Source of the DNA: Bacteroidales bacterium
GTDB lineage: Bacteria; Bacteroidota; Bacteroidia; Bacteroidales; UBA932
Direction of reading: 5' to 3'
Length of the DNA: 64,000 bases
Assembly (NCBI GenBank): GCA_029007435.1
Contig: JAQXHU010000035.1
Coordinates: forward strand, 1-64,000
The notes under the pieces were generated by a model that was not told the DNA's origin, ran no database searches, and saw only the letters and a program-made list of their open reading frames with translations. A program made the translations under genes and the position numbers. Of this stretch, positions 39,341-49,000 are shown in pieces. The stretch's first letter is position 1, and the number at the start of each line of letters is the position of its first letter.

Positions 39341-40500
39341 TGGGCGCTCCGGCATTCATATCCAGAAAACTAAGGTTTCAGGGAAGGATAGCGGTGTTCA
39401 CCATCGCTATCGCTTCCTTTATCATTATCATAGCAGTAGCGGTTTCCTCTGGTTTCCGCTATGAGCTCAGGAACGGAATCGCCGGCATTTCAGGAGACAT
39501 CCAGCTCACCTCCCCGTATATGAATCTGATAGGCGAGGACAATCCGGTCCCCAGACATCCTTCTTTCCTTCCCGGTCTCGACTCGATGGAATGTGTCGAG
39601 TCAGTGAAGCCGGTCGTTTACAGGGCCGGAGTTGTGAAGGCCGGGGAGAATATCCACGGAGTGATTCTGAAAGGTACGCCAGACGGCGGGGACAGCCTCT
39701 ATGTGACTGTTCCGAGGCGTCTCGGAGCGATTCTCGGCCTGTCGGAAGGGGACAGGATGCTTACCTATTTCATAGGCTCCAAGGTAAAAGTCCGTCAATT
39801 CAGGATCAGGGGCTTCTATGATGATATCCTCGGTTCCGATGACAATCTGGTTGTTTATGCCGGAATGTCCGATCTTCAGCGGGTCAACGGCTGGTCTGAG
39901 GACGAGGTCTCCGCTCTTGAGATTGTGCTGAAAGACAAGTGGCGCGGCACGCAGATGCTGTCCGAAGTGTCTGATGAGATTGGGGCCCTCATATTGTTCA
40001 ATACTCCGGAGGACGAGGATACAGTAATCGCAACTTCAGCGGTCAGGCGCTATCCCCAGATTTTCACCTGGCTTGACCTGATAGATTTCAATGTCCTTTT
40101 CATCCTGATTCTGATGGTGATAGTCGCCGGGTTCAATATGATATCCTCTCTCCTGATAATGCTGTTCAGGAATATCTCGATGATAGGCACGCTCAAGGCT
40201 GTCGGAATGACCGACCGGGATATTTCCTCCGTATTCCTCAGGGTGGCATCTTCTGTGGTGCTAAAGGGAATGGCGGCGGGCAATCTTTTCGCCTTCCTTT
40301 TCTGTTTTGTCCAGAGCCGGACGCATCTTTTGAGGCTCAACCCGGAGAATTATTTCGTATCTTCGGTGCCGGTGCATATCAGTCTTCCTGAGGTTCTTGC
40401 GGCTGATCTGGCTTCGTATCTCCTGATAATGGTTCTTTTGTTGCTGCCGTGTCTTTTTGTCTCACGGGTTGACCCGGCGAAGACGGTCCGAGCGCAATAG
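39340..40500 (+). CDS. ABC transporter permease, FtsX/LolE-like
   Basis: N-terminal TM, periplasmic domain, three C-terminal TMs, VDPAKTVRAQ C-terminus; GTG start overlaps upstream stop. Confidence 0.83.
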   Translation: MGAPAFISRKLRFQGRIAVFTIAIASFIIIIAVAVSSGFRYELRNGIAGISGDIQLTSPYMNLIGEDNPVPRHPSFLPGLDSMECVESVKPVVYRAGVVKAGENIHGVILKGTPDGGDSLYVTVPRRLGAILGLSEGDRMLTYFIGSKVKVRQFRIRGFYDDILGSDDNLVVYAGMSDLQRVNGWSEDEVSALEIVLKDKWRGTQMLSEVSDEIGALILFNTPEDEDTVIATSAVRRYPQIFTWLDLIDFNVLFILILMVIVAGFNMISSLLIMLFRNISMIGTLKAVGMTDRDISSVFLRVASSVVLKGMAAGNLFAFLFCFVQSRTHLLRLNPENYFVSSVPVHISLPEVLAADLASYLLIMVLLLLPCLFVSRVDPAKTVRAQ

Positions 40501-41536
40501 ACCGGAAAGCTTTCTGAAGCCTCATCATACTCTCCACGTAGCTTATGGTCTCGTATCCTTGGAACTTCCTTATTCTCAAGGAGTCGGACTGCGCCAATGA
40601 ATCCGAGCGCATCTTCGGGATAACAGCCACAAGGTCATCCCATCTTCGGTGCGGCTCACCCGTCGAGGCGGCGAAAGCAATGCAGTCTTTGATCCTGCCT
40701 TCTCCTGCGTTGTAGGCTGCGAGAGTGAACTTCATAAGTTCCTCGGAGTTTTCCGCATCGTCTCTGAACATCCGCTGCAGCCTGGATATAAGTTTCACCG
40801 CAGTGCTGATATTTTCTTCAGGGTCAAGAAGGTCGCTTGACTCGAAATGGCTGGCTGTATGCGGCATTATCTGCATCAGTCCGAGGGCTCCCCGCTTTGA
40901 GCGGACTTCTATGTGGAACTTCGACTCCTGCCATACGAGGGCGGTTAACATAAATCTGTCCCATCCGGCCTGTGGAGCATATCTGGCGATAAGTTCGTCG
41001 TACGGGCTGAGTGTGGAGTACCTCCAGCCGCTGGAGGCTCTGCGGTAAGGATCGTAAGACAGTGAGAATCTGTTGACGGCTTCAGAGTGCTCTCTGGTTG
41101 TGAAATAATGTGAGAGCCAAGTGTTAATTGTTCTTATTTCCTCCAGTTTCCCGCCGTCCATAATCCAGGACGAGCTGTCAGCCAAAGGGATTGACGACAT
41201 ATAATCTGCCATCATTACCAGGGAATCCGCATACGGCACAACGACAAGATCCACCGTGCCGTTTTTCAGGGAGTCAATATATTCCGGTCCTCCGAGGAAA
41301 ATTTCCGTTTCTTTTCCGAGATGTACGGAGAATTTTCTCAGTGTTTCATAATTGTATCCTGTGGCATATCGCATCCTGTTCTGTTGCCCGTCAATAGCGA
41401 TTACGAACCTCAGGGATTCTTTTTCGAATGCAGAAGGCCTTAGTACGGTTCTCTGGAGCATCGGCACAATCAATATCACTGCCATTGACGGCAGCACATA
41501 TTTCATTACAATTCTTCTTTTCCTGTGCCGTTTCAT
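40379..41536 (-). CDS. Transglycosylase SLT domain protein (MltF-like)
   Basis: ALVWQESKFHIEVRSKRGALGLMQIMPHTA and AAYNAGEGRIKDC. Confidence 0.9.
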   Translation of the reverse strand: MKRHRKRRIVMKYVLPSMAVILIVPMLQRTVLRPSAFEKESLRFVIAIDGQQNRMRYATGYNYETLRKFSVHLGKETEIFLGGPEYIDSLKNGTVDLVVVPYADSLVMMADYMSSIPLADSSSWIMDGGKLEEIRTINTWLSHYFTTREHSEAVNRFSLSYDPYRRASSGWRYSTLSPYDELIARYAPQAGWDRFMLTALVWQESKFHIEVRSKRGALGLMQIMPHTASHFESSDLLDPEENISTAVKLISRLQRMFRDDAENSEELMKFTLAAYNAGEGRIKDCIAFAASTGEPHRRWDDLVAVIPKMRSDSLAQSDSLRIRKFQGYETISYVESMMRLQKAFRSIALGPSSPGQPVRQKDTAATKEPLSGDTKPDQPQEPQED

Positions 41537-41553
41537 AAGTGCCTGGAAATTAG

Positions 41554-44355
41554 TTACATTCCTCTGAATCCTCCGCCGCTGACCATTCCTCCTGAACCTC
41601 CGAAACCGCTCATGGCGCCTCCAAGACCTCCGCCTGAGCCGGAACGGCCTCCGCTGCCGCCGGCGCTGCCGGCTGAGCCTCCAACGCTCTTGTTGCGTGC
41701 CGGCTGCATATAGAACGGCCAGAAGACTCCCAGTTTGATACCTCTCTGCGGCCTGATATATCCGTGTGCGCTGAAATAGTCAGCACTGTCCATCGGCCAT
41801 CCCATTCCTGCGTTGAGGAATTTTACGAAAATGCACGCCCTCTTCCATTGGACGTTTGCGAATACATCGAAATACGGGCAGTTGCCGTACTTTTCCTCTT
41901 TCTGGTTGTAGAACATTCCGAGTGCCGGACTGTAACCCGGTGCGTACCACTTGGTGTTGTAGGTCACGTGGGCTCCCAACTGTATCTGCATCACGTTCTT
42001 GACCACGTTGAACTGCCAGTATAGCCTTGAGTTTATGGCCAGCGGAGGAACCGGAATCACATCCTCGTCCGACGAAATCTGGAACAGAATCTGGTTGTCG
42101 AGATGTATTCCCGCCAGCTTGAAATTCTTGTTCAGGGCGAACTTGAGCACGCTGACGGCGCTCTTTTCCTGCTGCGGGATTGCGTTTCCGTCATAATAGA
42201 CATAGTTCTTCATCAATGTCCATCCGGCCGTCAGGTTCAGTTTCCAGTGAGGTACATCGAACATTCCCACCACCTGCGTCTTGGTAATCTTGTCGAAGTC
42301 ATTGTCCCAGACATAGTGGTTCGAATAATAGTGCTGCTGGTAGTATTCAGGTTCGTCGAGGCTGGTCTCGAAATGTGCGCTTAGCGTTATCGGGCTCTTC
42401 CTGTGACGCCTGAACGGATACAGGCTGAATGATGCGTTCGCGCTGATGCCCACATCATTCACTTCCTTTCCGAGGAACGTGTAATATCCTTCCGCGTCCC
42501 AGTTGAAATACTTCTTGTACTGACCGTGAGCCCCTCCGTAAATATAGGCTGAGTTCCAGACTGTGTTCCCTTTCCTGTTGAACAGGTAACCGTCCTTCGG
42601 GAACATATAGTAGTTCATCAGCCTGTCTCCTATGCCGACATTGATTGCCGAGACAATGGCGTCGCTTGACCACGGCTGGAGCTTGATGAATACTTTGTTC
42701 TCAAACTTCATTACCCTTAGCGAGTCATAGGTGGAGGTCGGATTGAGGTAGAAATTATTGTTATAGAGCTTTCTGGCGTTGGTGTCGGACAACTCTATCT
42801 TGTCCTCGTATATTTTCCTGTAAACTGAGTATTCGCTTGTGTGTCCGATGAAGGCTGTAGTAATGTCGGTGTTCAGGGTGTCGAGCTTCGCCGCCTCGGC
42901 CCTCTCTTCCATCCTGGCCTGCAACAGTTCTTCCATCTCGCTGATTGCCAGGCTGTCTCCTGTGGCAAGGACGCTGTCCCTGTATGCATATTCTTTCTTC
43001 AGGACCTTTTTCTCCTTGATGTTGTTGATGAAGTTGAAAGGAATCCTGTATGTCTGGTCGAGGAAAAGAGTGTTTTTCTTTATCAATGTCGAAGCGTCTT
43101 TCAGCCTTACGTCAATCTCCCTGGAGCCCACCGTGGTGTCCCTTATCCAGAAGTTGTCAATGATGCCTCCGTTCTCGCCCTTGGACATTTTGTTGTAGAT
43201 ATATCCGGCGTGCATCAGGTATCGCTTGCCCATATAGTTGGTGCTGATGACGCAGGTCCTGTTGTCAACGTCCTCATTCTCAAGCATTCCATTGGCTCCG
43301 TACCTGTCGTATTCCAATGCGAAATTCCAGGACGGCAGGATGTTCTGCGTGGTCATTATGTGCAGCTCGTTCTCGGCCCTCTCAGCATTGGCGAACAATG
43401 TCCCCCAATATGCCAGCTCGGTGTACGGGGTTTTTGTGTTGTAGAATGGAAGGGTGTACGGGCTGTATGTGTAACATTCGTACGGGGCGTAGAAAGACAC
43501 GCCCTCGTCACTTGTCCGGCTTGCGAAATCAAATGGCTGCACAGCTGAGCCAGATATACCCAAATAGCTGACATTCACATTGTTCCGCATAAAAGGATAA
43601 TCGTTGAAATAATAGTTGTACGATGTGTCGAGGTCGTGTAATCTCACATCGTTGAAGTTCCTGCCCTTGTTCCAGGTGATGATGCGCTTGTAGAACATCG
43701 AGTCCGGCACTGCGAAAGTCTCAAGGATTCGCGGCGTGTTTTCCCTGATGCTGTCCCGGATTGCCAGAAGGCTGTCTTTGGCGTCCAGCACGCTGTCCAT
43801 ATATGCCTGGCGGGCTTTCATTTTCTGCTCGAAGTCGTATTTCTTTCTCTCCGCCTTGTCGAGGGATGCATACCAGGCGTTGAATTTCCTGATGGCAGTC
43901 TCGATGGAATCGAGCCTGTACAGGGAGTCCAGTTTCGGCCAGTCGAGGGAATCGCCTGCGTTCCTGAGGGAGTCGCGGACTATGACGTGTGTCAGGGAGT
44001 CCTTGATGGCAACGTAGTACTTGTATCTGAATGGGTCTGTATATTTCAATGAATCAGGCACTTTCATCGTATCTCTGGCTGAGATGAACACCTGGGCGCT
44101 GTCCGCTCCGAGGCTGTCCAGGCCAAGTGTGTCGCTGATGGTCAGCTTCTCGTACTGGTCTCTGAATTTGGTGAATATCCTGTTCTCGTATATCACTGTG
44201 TCCGCCTCATCTGCGTACTCCTCCGTAATGATGGCCCACGGCAGCTCCACTATTCCGTTCCTGGCGATGTCCATTCCGAAGGTCTGCACCGCCATCACTC
44301 CGACCAGCACGGCCGGAAACCATATCTTTGACAAAATTGACTGTAATCTTTTCAT
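41554..44355 (-). CDS. Putative porin (DUF4289-like outer-membrane protein) with Gly-rich C-terminus
   Basis: Long Tyr/Asp-rich beta-barrel pattern, signal-like N-terminus, C-terminal GVFWPFYMQPARNKSVGGSAGSAGG.... Confidence 0.75.
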   Translation of the reverse strand: MKRLQSILSKIWFPAVLVGVMAVQTFGMDIARNGIVELPWAIITEEYADEADTVIYENRIFTKFRDQYEKLTISDTLGLDSLGADSAQVFISARDTMKVPDSLKYTDPFRYKYYVAIKDSLTHVIVRDSLRNAGDSLDWPKLDSLYRLDSIETAIRKFNAWYASLDKAERKKYDFEQKMKARQAYMDSVLDAKDSLLAIRDSIRENTPRILETFAVPDSMFYKRIITWNKGRNFNDVRLHDLDTSYNYYFNDYPFMRNNVNVSYLGISGSAVQPFDFASRTSDEGVSFYAPYECYTYSPYTLPFYNTKTPYTELAYWGTLFANAERAENELHIMTTQNILPSWNFALEYDRYGANGMLENEDVDNRTCVISTNYMGKRYLMHAGYIYNKMSKGENGGIIDNFWIRDTTVGSREIDVRLKDASTLIKKNTLFLDQTYRIPFNFINNIKEKKVLKKEYAYRDSVLATGDSLAISEMEELLQARMEERAEAAKLDTLNTDITTAFIGHTSEYSVYRKIYEDKIELSDTNARKLYNNNFYLNPTSTYDSLRVMKFENKVFIKLQPWSSDAIVSAINVGIGDRLMNYYMFPKDGYLFNRKGNTVWNSAYIYGGAHGQYKKYFNWDAEGYYTFLGKEVNDVGISANASFSLYPFRRHRKSPITLSAHFETSLDEPEYYQQHYYSNHYVWDNDFDKITKTQVVGMFDVPHWKLNLTAGWTLMKNYVYYDGNAIPQQEKSAVSVLKFALNKNFKLAGIHLDNQILFQISSDEDVIPVPPLAINSRLYWQFNVVKNVMQIQLGAHVTYNTKWYAPGYSPALGMFYNQKEEKYGNCPYFDVFANVQWKRACIFVKFLNAGMGWPMDSADYFSAHGYIRPQRGIKLGVFWPFYMQPARNKSVGGSAGSAGGSGGRSGSGGGLGGAMSGFGGSGGMVSGGGFRGM

Positions 44356-44498
44356 ACAAATTACAAAAGTAATAATTATTTTGGAATATGTAAGCCGTCA
44401 TTCTCAGGATATAGCCCGGGCATAAGCCTCCGGAGGCGGATCCGGTATGGAACTTTCGATGAAAATTCTGCGGATTATTGTCCGTAATAGTTTATCTT

Positions 44499-44622
44499 TG
44501 CTATCTGTTTGATTTAGCTTCATCTCCTGCCAGGCAGGTGCTCCGCAGGCATTGCATCTGTGAAAGCGGCCGCCGTAAACATAAATGAAGCGGGGCTTAG
44601 GAGAGAACAGTAAAGGATAGCA
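44499..44622 (+). promoter_or_regulatory. Candidate structured 5' leader of folC (hypothesis)
   Basis: Pairings tgctatc/gatagca, gcttcat/atgaagc, tctcct/aggaga, cctgc/gcagg located within 126 nt of the folC ATG. Confidence 0.3.
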
Positions 44623-44624
44623 GT

Positions 44625-45968
44625 ATGCAGACCTATTCAAAGGAGAAATATGATTCGTTGGTACAGAATATCTTCCAACGATTTCCGTCAGTCCAGACAT
44701 CCACGTTCGTGGAGGCTTACAAGCCCGGTCTTGAACGGATGTTGGAGTTCCTCGGCATTCTTGGGAATCCGCACAGGGATTTCAAAAGCATCCATATTGC
44801 CGGAACCAACGGCAAGGGCTCCGTGGCCAATATGCTGACGTCCATCCTTGCCGGAGCCGGACTCAGGACTGGCCTTTATACATCTCCCCATATTCTGGAC
44901 TTCAGGGAGCGGATGCGTGTGACCGGAGATGATTCCGAGTCAGCCCGTCTGGTCTCCGAAGAGTATGTTTACGAATTCCTGACCCGGTGGGAGTCCGAAT
45001 TCGACAGGCTGGAACTGTCTTTCTTCGAGATAACCACCGCATTGGCATTCAAATGGTTCGCAGACATAGAAGTGGACTGGGCAGTTGTCGAAGTCGGTCT
45101 TGGGGGACGTCTTGACAGCACCAATGTCATCATCCCGGAACTCAGCATCGTGACAAGCATCGGTCTGGATCACTGTGACCTTTTAGGAGACACACTTGAG
45201 AAAATAGCCGGAGAGAAGGCCGGAATATTCAAGCCCGGCGTGCCGGCTCTCGTTGGCCAGGCGCTTCCGGAGACGGCCCCAGTATTTTCCGGCAAAGCGG
45301 AAACAGTCGGGGCCGGACTTCATTTCTCAGAATCGGCAGACCCATCATTATGGAAATGCAGTGACTTGATTCTCAAGGAAATGGACCTTCGAGGCAAGTA
45401 TCAGAAATACAATCTCCGCACCGCCTTGTCCGCAGTTGACATTTTGCGGGACATCCATCCTGAAATTCCGTTGAATGATGACGGAATAATAGATTCATTG
45501 ATTCATACCGCATTGAGAACAGGATTCCACGGCAGATGGGAAAGGCTGTCTTCCGACCCGGATGTGATATGCGACATCGGGCACAACGCAGCTGCCCTGA
45601 CCAACAATTTCGCCCAGTTGAACAGCTGTCTCGACAATGAGGAATATTCTTCATTGATAATTGTTTATGGCGTGATGGCCGACAAGAATCTGGATGATAT
45701 CCTGCCATTGTTCCCAGAGCGTGCCACCTTGATATTCACGACACCTTCAACCCGCAGGGCGCTTCCTGCCCGGGACATCCATAACCGGTATTCGGACTGG
45801 TGCGGGAAAAACGGCAGGAAAAATCCCCGTCTGTATGTCTGCGATAATGTAAGGGATGCCGTTTCGATGGCGATGAGGGTGGCGTCTGAATACGGAGGAC
45901 GTCCTCTTGTCTATATCGGCGGCTCCACGTTTGTGGTCTCCGAGGCAACTCCGCTTTTTGCCAGGTAG
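44625..45968 (+). CDS. folC: Bifunctional folylpolyglutamate synthase/dihydrofolate synthase
   Basis: IHIAGTNGKGSVANMLTSIL, YTSPHILDFRERMRVTG, VIPELSIVTSIGLDHCDLLGDTLEKIAGEKAGIFK. Confidence 0.94.
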   Translation: MQTYSKEKYDSLVQNIFQRFPSVQTSTFVEAYKPGLERMLEFLGILGNPHRDFKSIHIAGTNGKGSVANMLTSILAGAGLRTGLYTSPHILDFRERMRVTGDDSESARLVSEEYVYEFLTRWESEFDRLELSFFEITTALAFKWFADIEVDWAVVEVGLGGRLDSTNVIIPELSIVTSIGLDHCDLLGDTLEKIAGEKAGIFKPGVPALVGQALPETAPVFSGKAETVGAGLHFSESADPSLWKCSDLILKEMDLRGKYQKYNLRTALSAVDILRDIHPEIPLNDDGIIDSLIHTALRTGFHGRWERLSSDPDVICDIGHNAAALTNNFAQLNSCLDNEEYSSLIIVYGVMADKNLDDILPLFPERATLIFTTPSTRRALPARDIHNRYSDWCGKNGRKNPRLYVCDNVRDAVSMAMRVASEYGGRPLVYIGGSTFVVSEATPLFAR

Positions 45969-46026
45969 ATTCCTGCCATAATGCAGACATAAGAAGAATG
46001 GAATACTTTTTGCCATTCTGCCGGAT

Positions 46027-49000
46027 ATGAAGAACTATTTTGTTTTGAAAATGAGTAAGACCACATTGGCTGTCCTGGCTTCCGCGGCCGTGACGGCACT
46101 TTCAGCAATCACTATGAAGGCATTTTTATCCAATTCCGGTTCCGGACAAAATACTGACAATGAAGGACATCAGTTAGTGTCTCTCTGGTCCGAATACAAT
46201 GCGGCCCTGCGCTCCGACAGGCCGCAGAAACAACTTGACATTCTTGATAAGATAAAGAAAGACGCAAGCTCCAGACATTATACCTGGGATTTTTACGACG
46301 CAGCCGAGAAATACGTCCAGGTCGGAGCTTCCCGCAACTGGAAACTCCGTGATTCCTTGAACAGAACTTTCCGTAAAGAGGTCGAATCTTATGGCGACCC
46401 TTTGGCTGTGTTCCTTTCCAGATATGAAGCAGGCACTTGCCAGGTTTCGAAACTCTATGATTATCTTAAAGAAAACGAGTCCGGTCTGAAGTCCTCGGCC
46501 AACAGGGGATTCTATTCTGGAAAACAGATAAACGGAAGAACGTATATCCCGGGGAATTTCCGCAGCAGGTTCTATGAGAATGACTACGAGTATGCCTTGT
46601 GGACACTCCTGACATCCGCTCCATCTTCCACGATGAAGGAAAGCTCGGTATATAAAGAACTTGCGGATTATGAGAAAGACAGCTATCCGTTAGGTGCGTT
46701 TTTAGACTATCTGGCCGCTTCTTCAGGGAAATCCCGGGATGACCGTTCGGCCGCGCTGAAGGCGTTTTCTGTCAAGCACTCCGGCAAGGCCATAGCTTTG
46801 TGGGCTGACAAAGATTTGATTTCAAATGCATTTGACAGCCTCAACCGGAACAGGTCCGGCGAGAATGCCTATAAAGATCTCTATGCGGAATGTAAAGAAT
46901 TCGAGAAACGGAGAAGCTCGTTTACCGGCAGGGAGAAGTATGTCGTTGAGGAACTTGACCAGGTGGAAGGCCTGATTGATGAACTGACAGGAAAGTCTTT
47001 GGCTGTGAGCGTATCAGGAGGAAAGGCTTCAGTGCTTGTGAGAAACGTTGCTGATGTGAGGCTTCGCCTTTATGCCGTGGGACAGCCGGGAAATTCCGAC
47101 AAGGCATTGGTTGACAAGGTGTTGAATAATGAGAAACGCAGTTTTTATGTATATGACACCCTGTCGTTTGACCTGCCTGCTTTGTCAGACGGAACTTACA
47201 GGGCGACCGTGACATCCGGCAAGACTGAAGCATCGACTTTATATCAGAATTATCATATTTCATTGGCTATCAGACGGGACAGCAGGGGATACAGCATCTA
47301 TGCGGCCGACTGGAAATCCGGGGAGCCTTTGCGGAAGGCGGACCTGGCTCTTTTGAAAAACGGCAGCATTGTCGCCGAGGCCAAGGATTTCGCCTTCGAC
47401 GGCTTCACCCATCTGCCTGAATCAATTGCCGGCAAGATAGGCGCAAGGAGCTCATATACTGTCAAGTGCTCCGTCAAAGGCGATGACGGGATGGTATGGA
47501 GTTCCGAACAGCTGTATTTCTACGGCCGTACTATAGACAGCAATGAGAATGAGCCTGTTTCCGCAAGGGCAAGTGTGTTCACTGACCAGGGCGCTTACAA
47601 TCCGGGAGACACATTGAAATTCAAGGCTGTGCTGTACAGGACGGATTATGTGGACTTTGCCGGGACAGTTGCTGCCGGCACTCCGGTGGAGATAGTGCTA
47701 AATGATTCCGAGGGCAATGAGGTCGGGTCAATGAAATTGGAAACCAATGAATTCGGCTCTGTAGCCGGAAGCTTCGCCCTTCCGGTTGGCAGAAGGAACG
47801 GCTGGTTCACTTTGAATGTGTTTATGGACAGGTCAGCCGCTTTTGCGGGAGAGAGAGTTCTTGCATCCCGTTCTGTAAGGGTTGACGAATTCATCTTGCC
47901 TTCTTTCCACTTGCATTTCGACAAGAGTGACCGGCTGAATCTTCCGGGAGACCCGCTTTCGGTAAGAGGTCAGTTGGAGAGCTATTCGGGGCACAGCCTG
48001 GCAGGGGTCACTGCTGAATATTCAGTGGAAAGCTGGGGAAGCGTGGTGGATTCCGGCAAACTGGATATTGACGGTGATGGCCGGTTTGAGTTAGGATTCT
48101 CATCGGAAGAGTCCTCCGGATGGAGGTCTTACGTTGTGACTGTAAAGGTCACAGACGGTACTGGGGAGACCCGCGAATTTTCCAGAATGCTGTGGACTTC
48201 AGGCACTTTCAATGTTGACGTCAACCACGGAAATCCAGCAGTCGGGCAGGGAAGTGTTGCCGGGCAGAATCGTCCGTCTTCTAAAAACAGATACCGTTTT
48301 GGAATTGAACGCGGATTCAGTATCGTGGACAGAGACAATGCCGTGATAAGCCTGAAAGTATCGAATCCGGATGGCGGAATTGTTCCGGTCAATATCGGCT
48401 ATATTCTCAAGGATGAGGCCGGGAAACGGATTTTTTCCTCTTCTGCACAGTCCGGCTCTGAAGTGAAAATTGATTTTTCCAAATATAAATCAGGCCTTTA
48501 CAGATTTGTTGCGGAGTGCTCTGCAAATAGTGCTGCCGGCAAGGAATATAAGGATACGACGTCTCTTGACCTGCTTTATATAAAAGACGGCGACACTGTC
48601 CTTGATGCTCCGGTGAAAGATTTCTTCAAAGTGCCTGAATCCGAGGTCGAGGACAATATGGAGTTGATGATTGGCAATGCGGACGGACATCCTGTCTGGG
48701 CCGTGGCAGAGGTCTTCGGCATTGCTGGTGACCTGCTTGACAGGCAGCTTGTGCATCTGGAAGGCAGACGTGCGGAAACCGGTTCTCTCAAGACCCTGAA
48801 ATTCAGTTACAAGAATGAATATCCGGATGCGGTACGCCTTCAGGTGTTCTATTTCCGTGACGGGGATAAGGTGACTTTCAGCAACGAATACCATCGTGCC
48901 GCGAAGTCTCTTGACCTGCCGCTGGAGTGGAGTTCCTTTGTTGACCGTTCTGTTCCTGGAGGCCGTTGCGAAGTCTCATTGAAGACGCTGCCGGGCGTGG

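Noticed and set aside
41525-41713. Proline-rich plus-strand ORF (PPPLTIPPEPPKPLMAPPRPPPEPE)
   Set aside because: It is the complement of the Gly-rich tail of the putative porin (GGN codons read as CCN), not an independent gene.
44404-44523. Short minus-strand ORF (MKLNQTDSKDKLLRTIIRRIFIESSIPDPPPEAYARAIS) upstream of the porin
   Set aside because: Only 39 aa, no recognisable family or start context; it overlaps the candidate folC leader. Worth only a conservation check.
44499-44627. Assignment of the folC leader to a known riboswitch (TPP, cobalamin, SAM, THF)
   Set aside because: Signature conserved blocks of these classes, as I remember them, are not present; left as an unclassified candidate.
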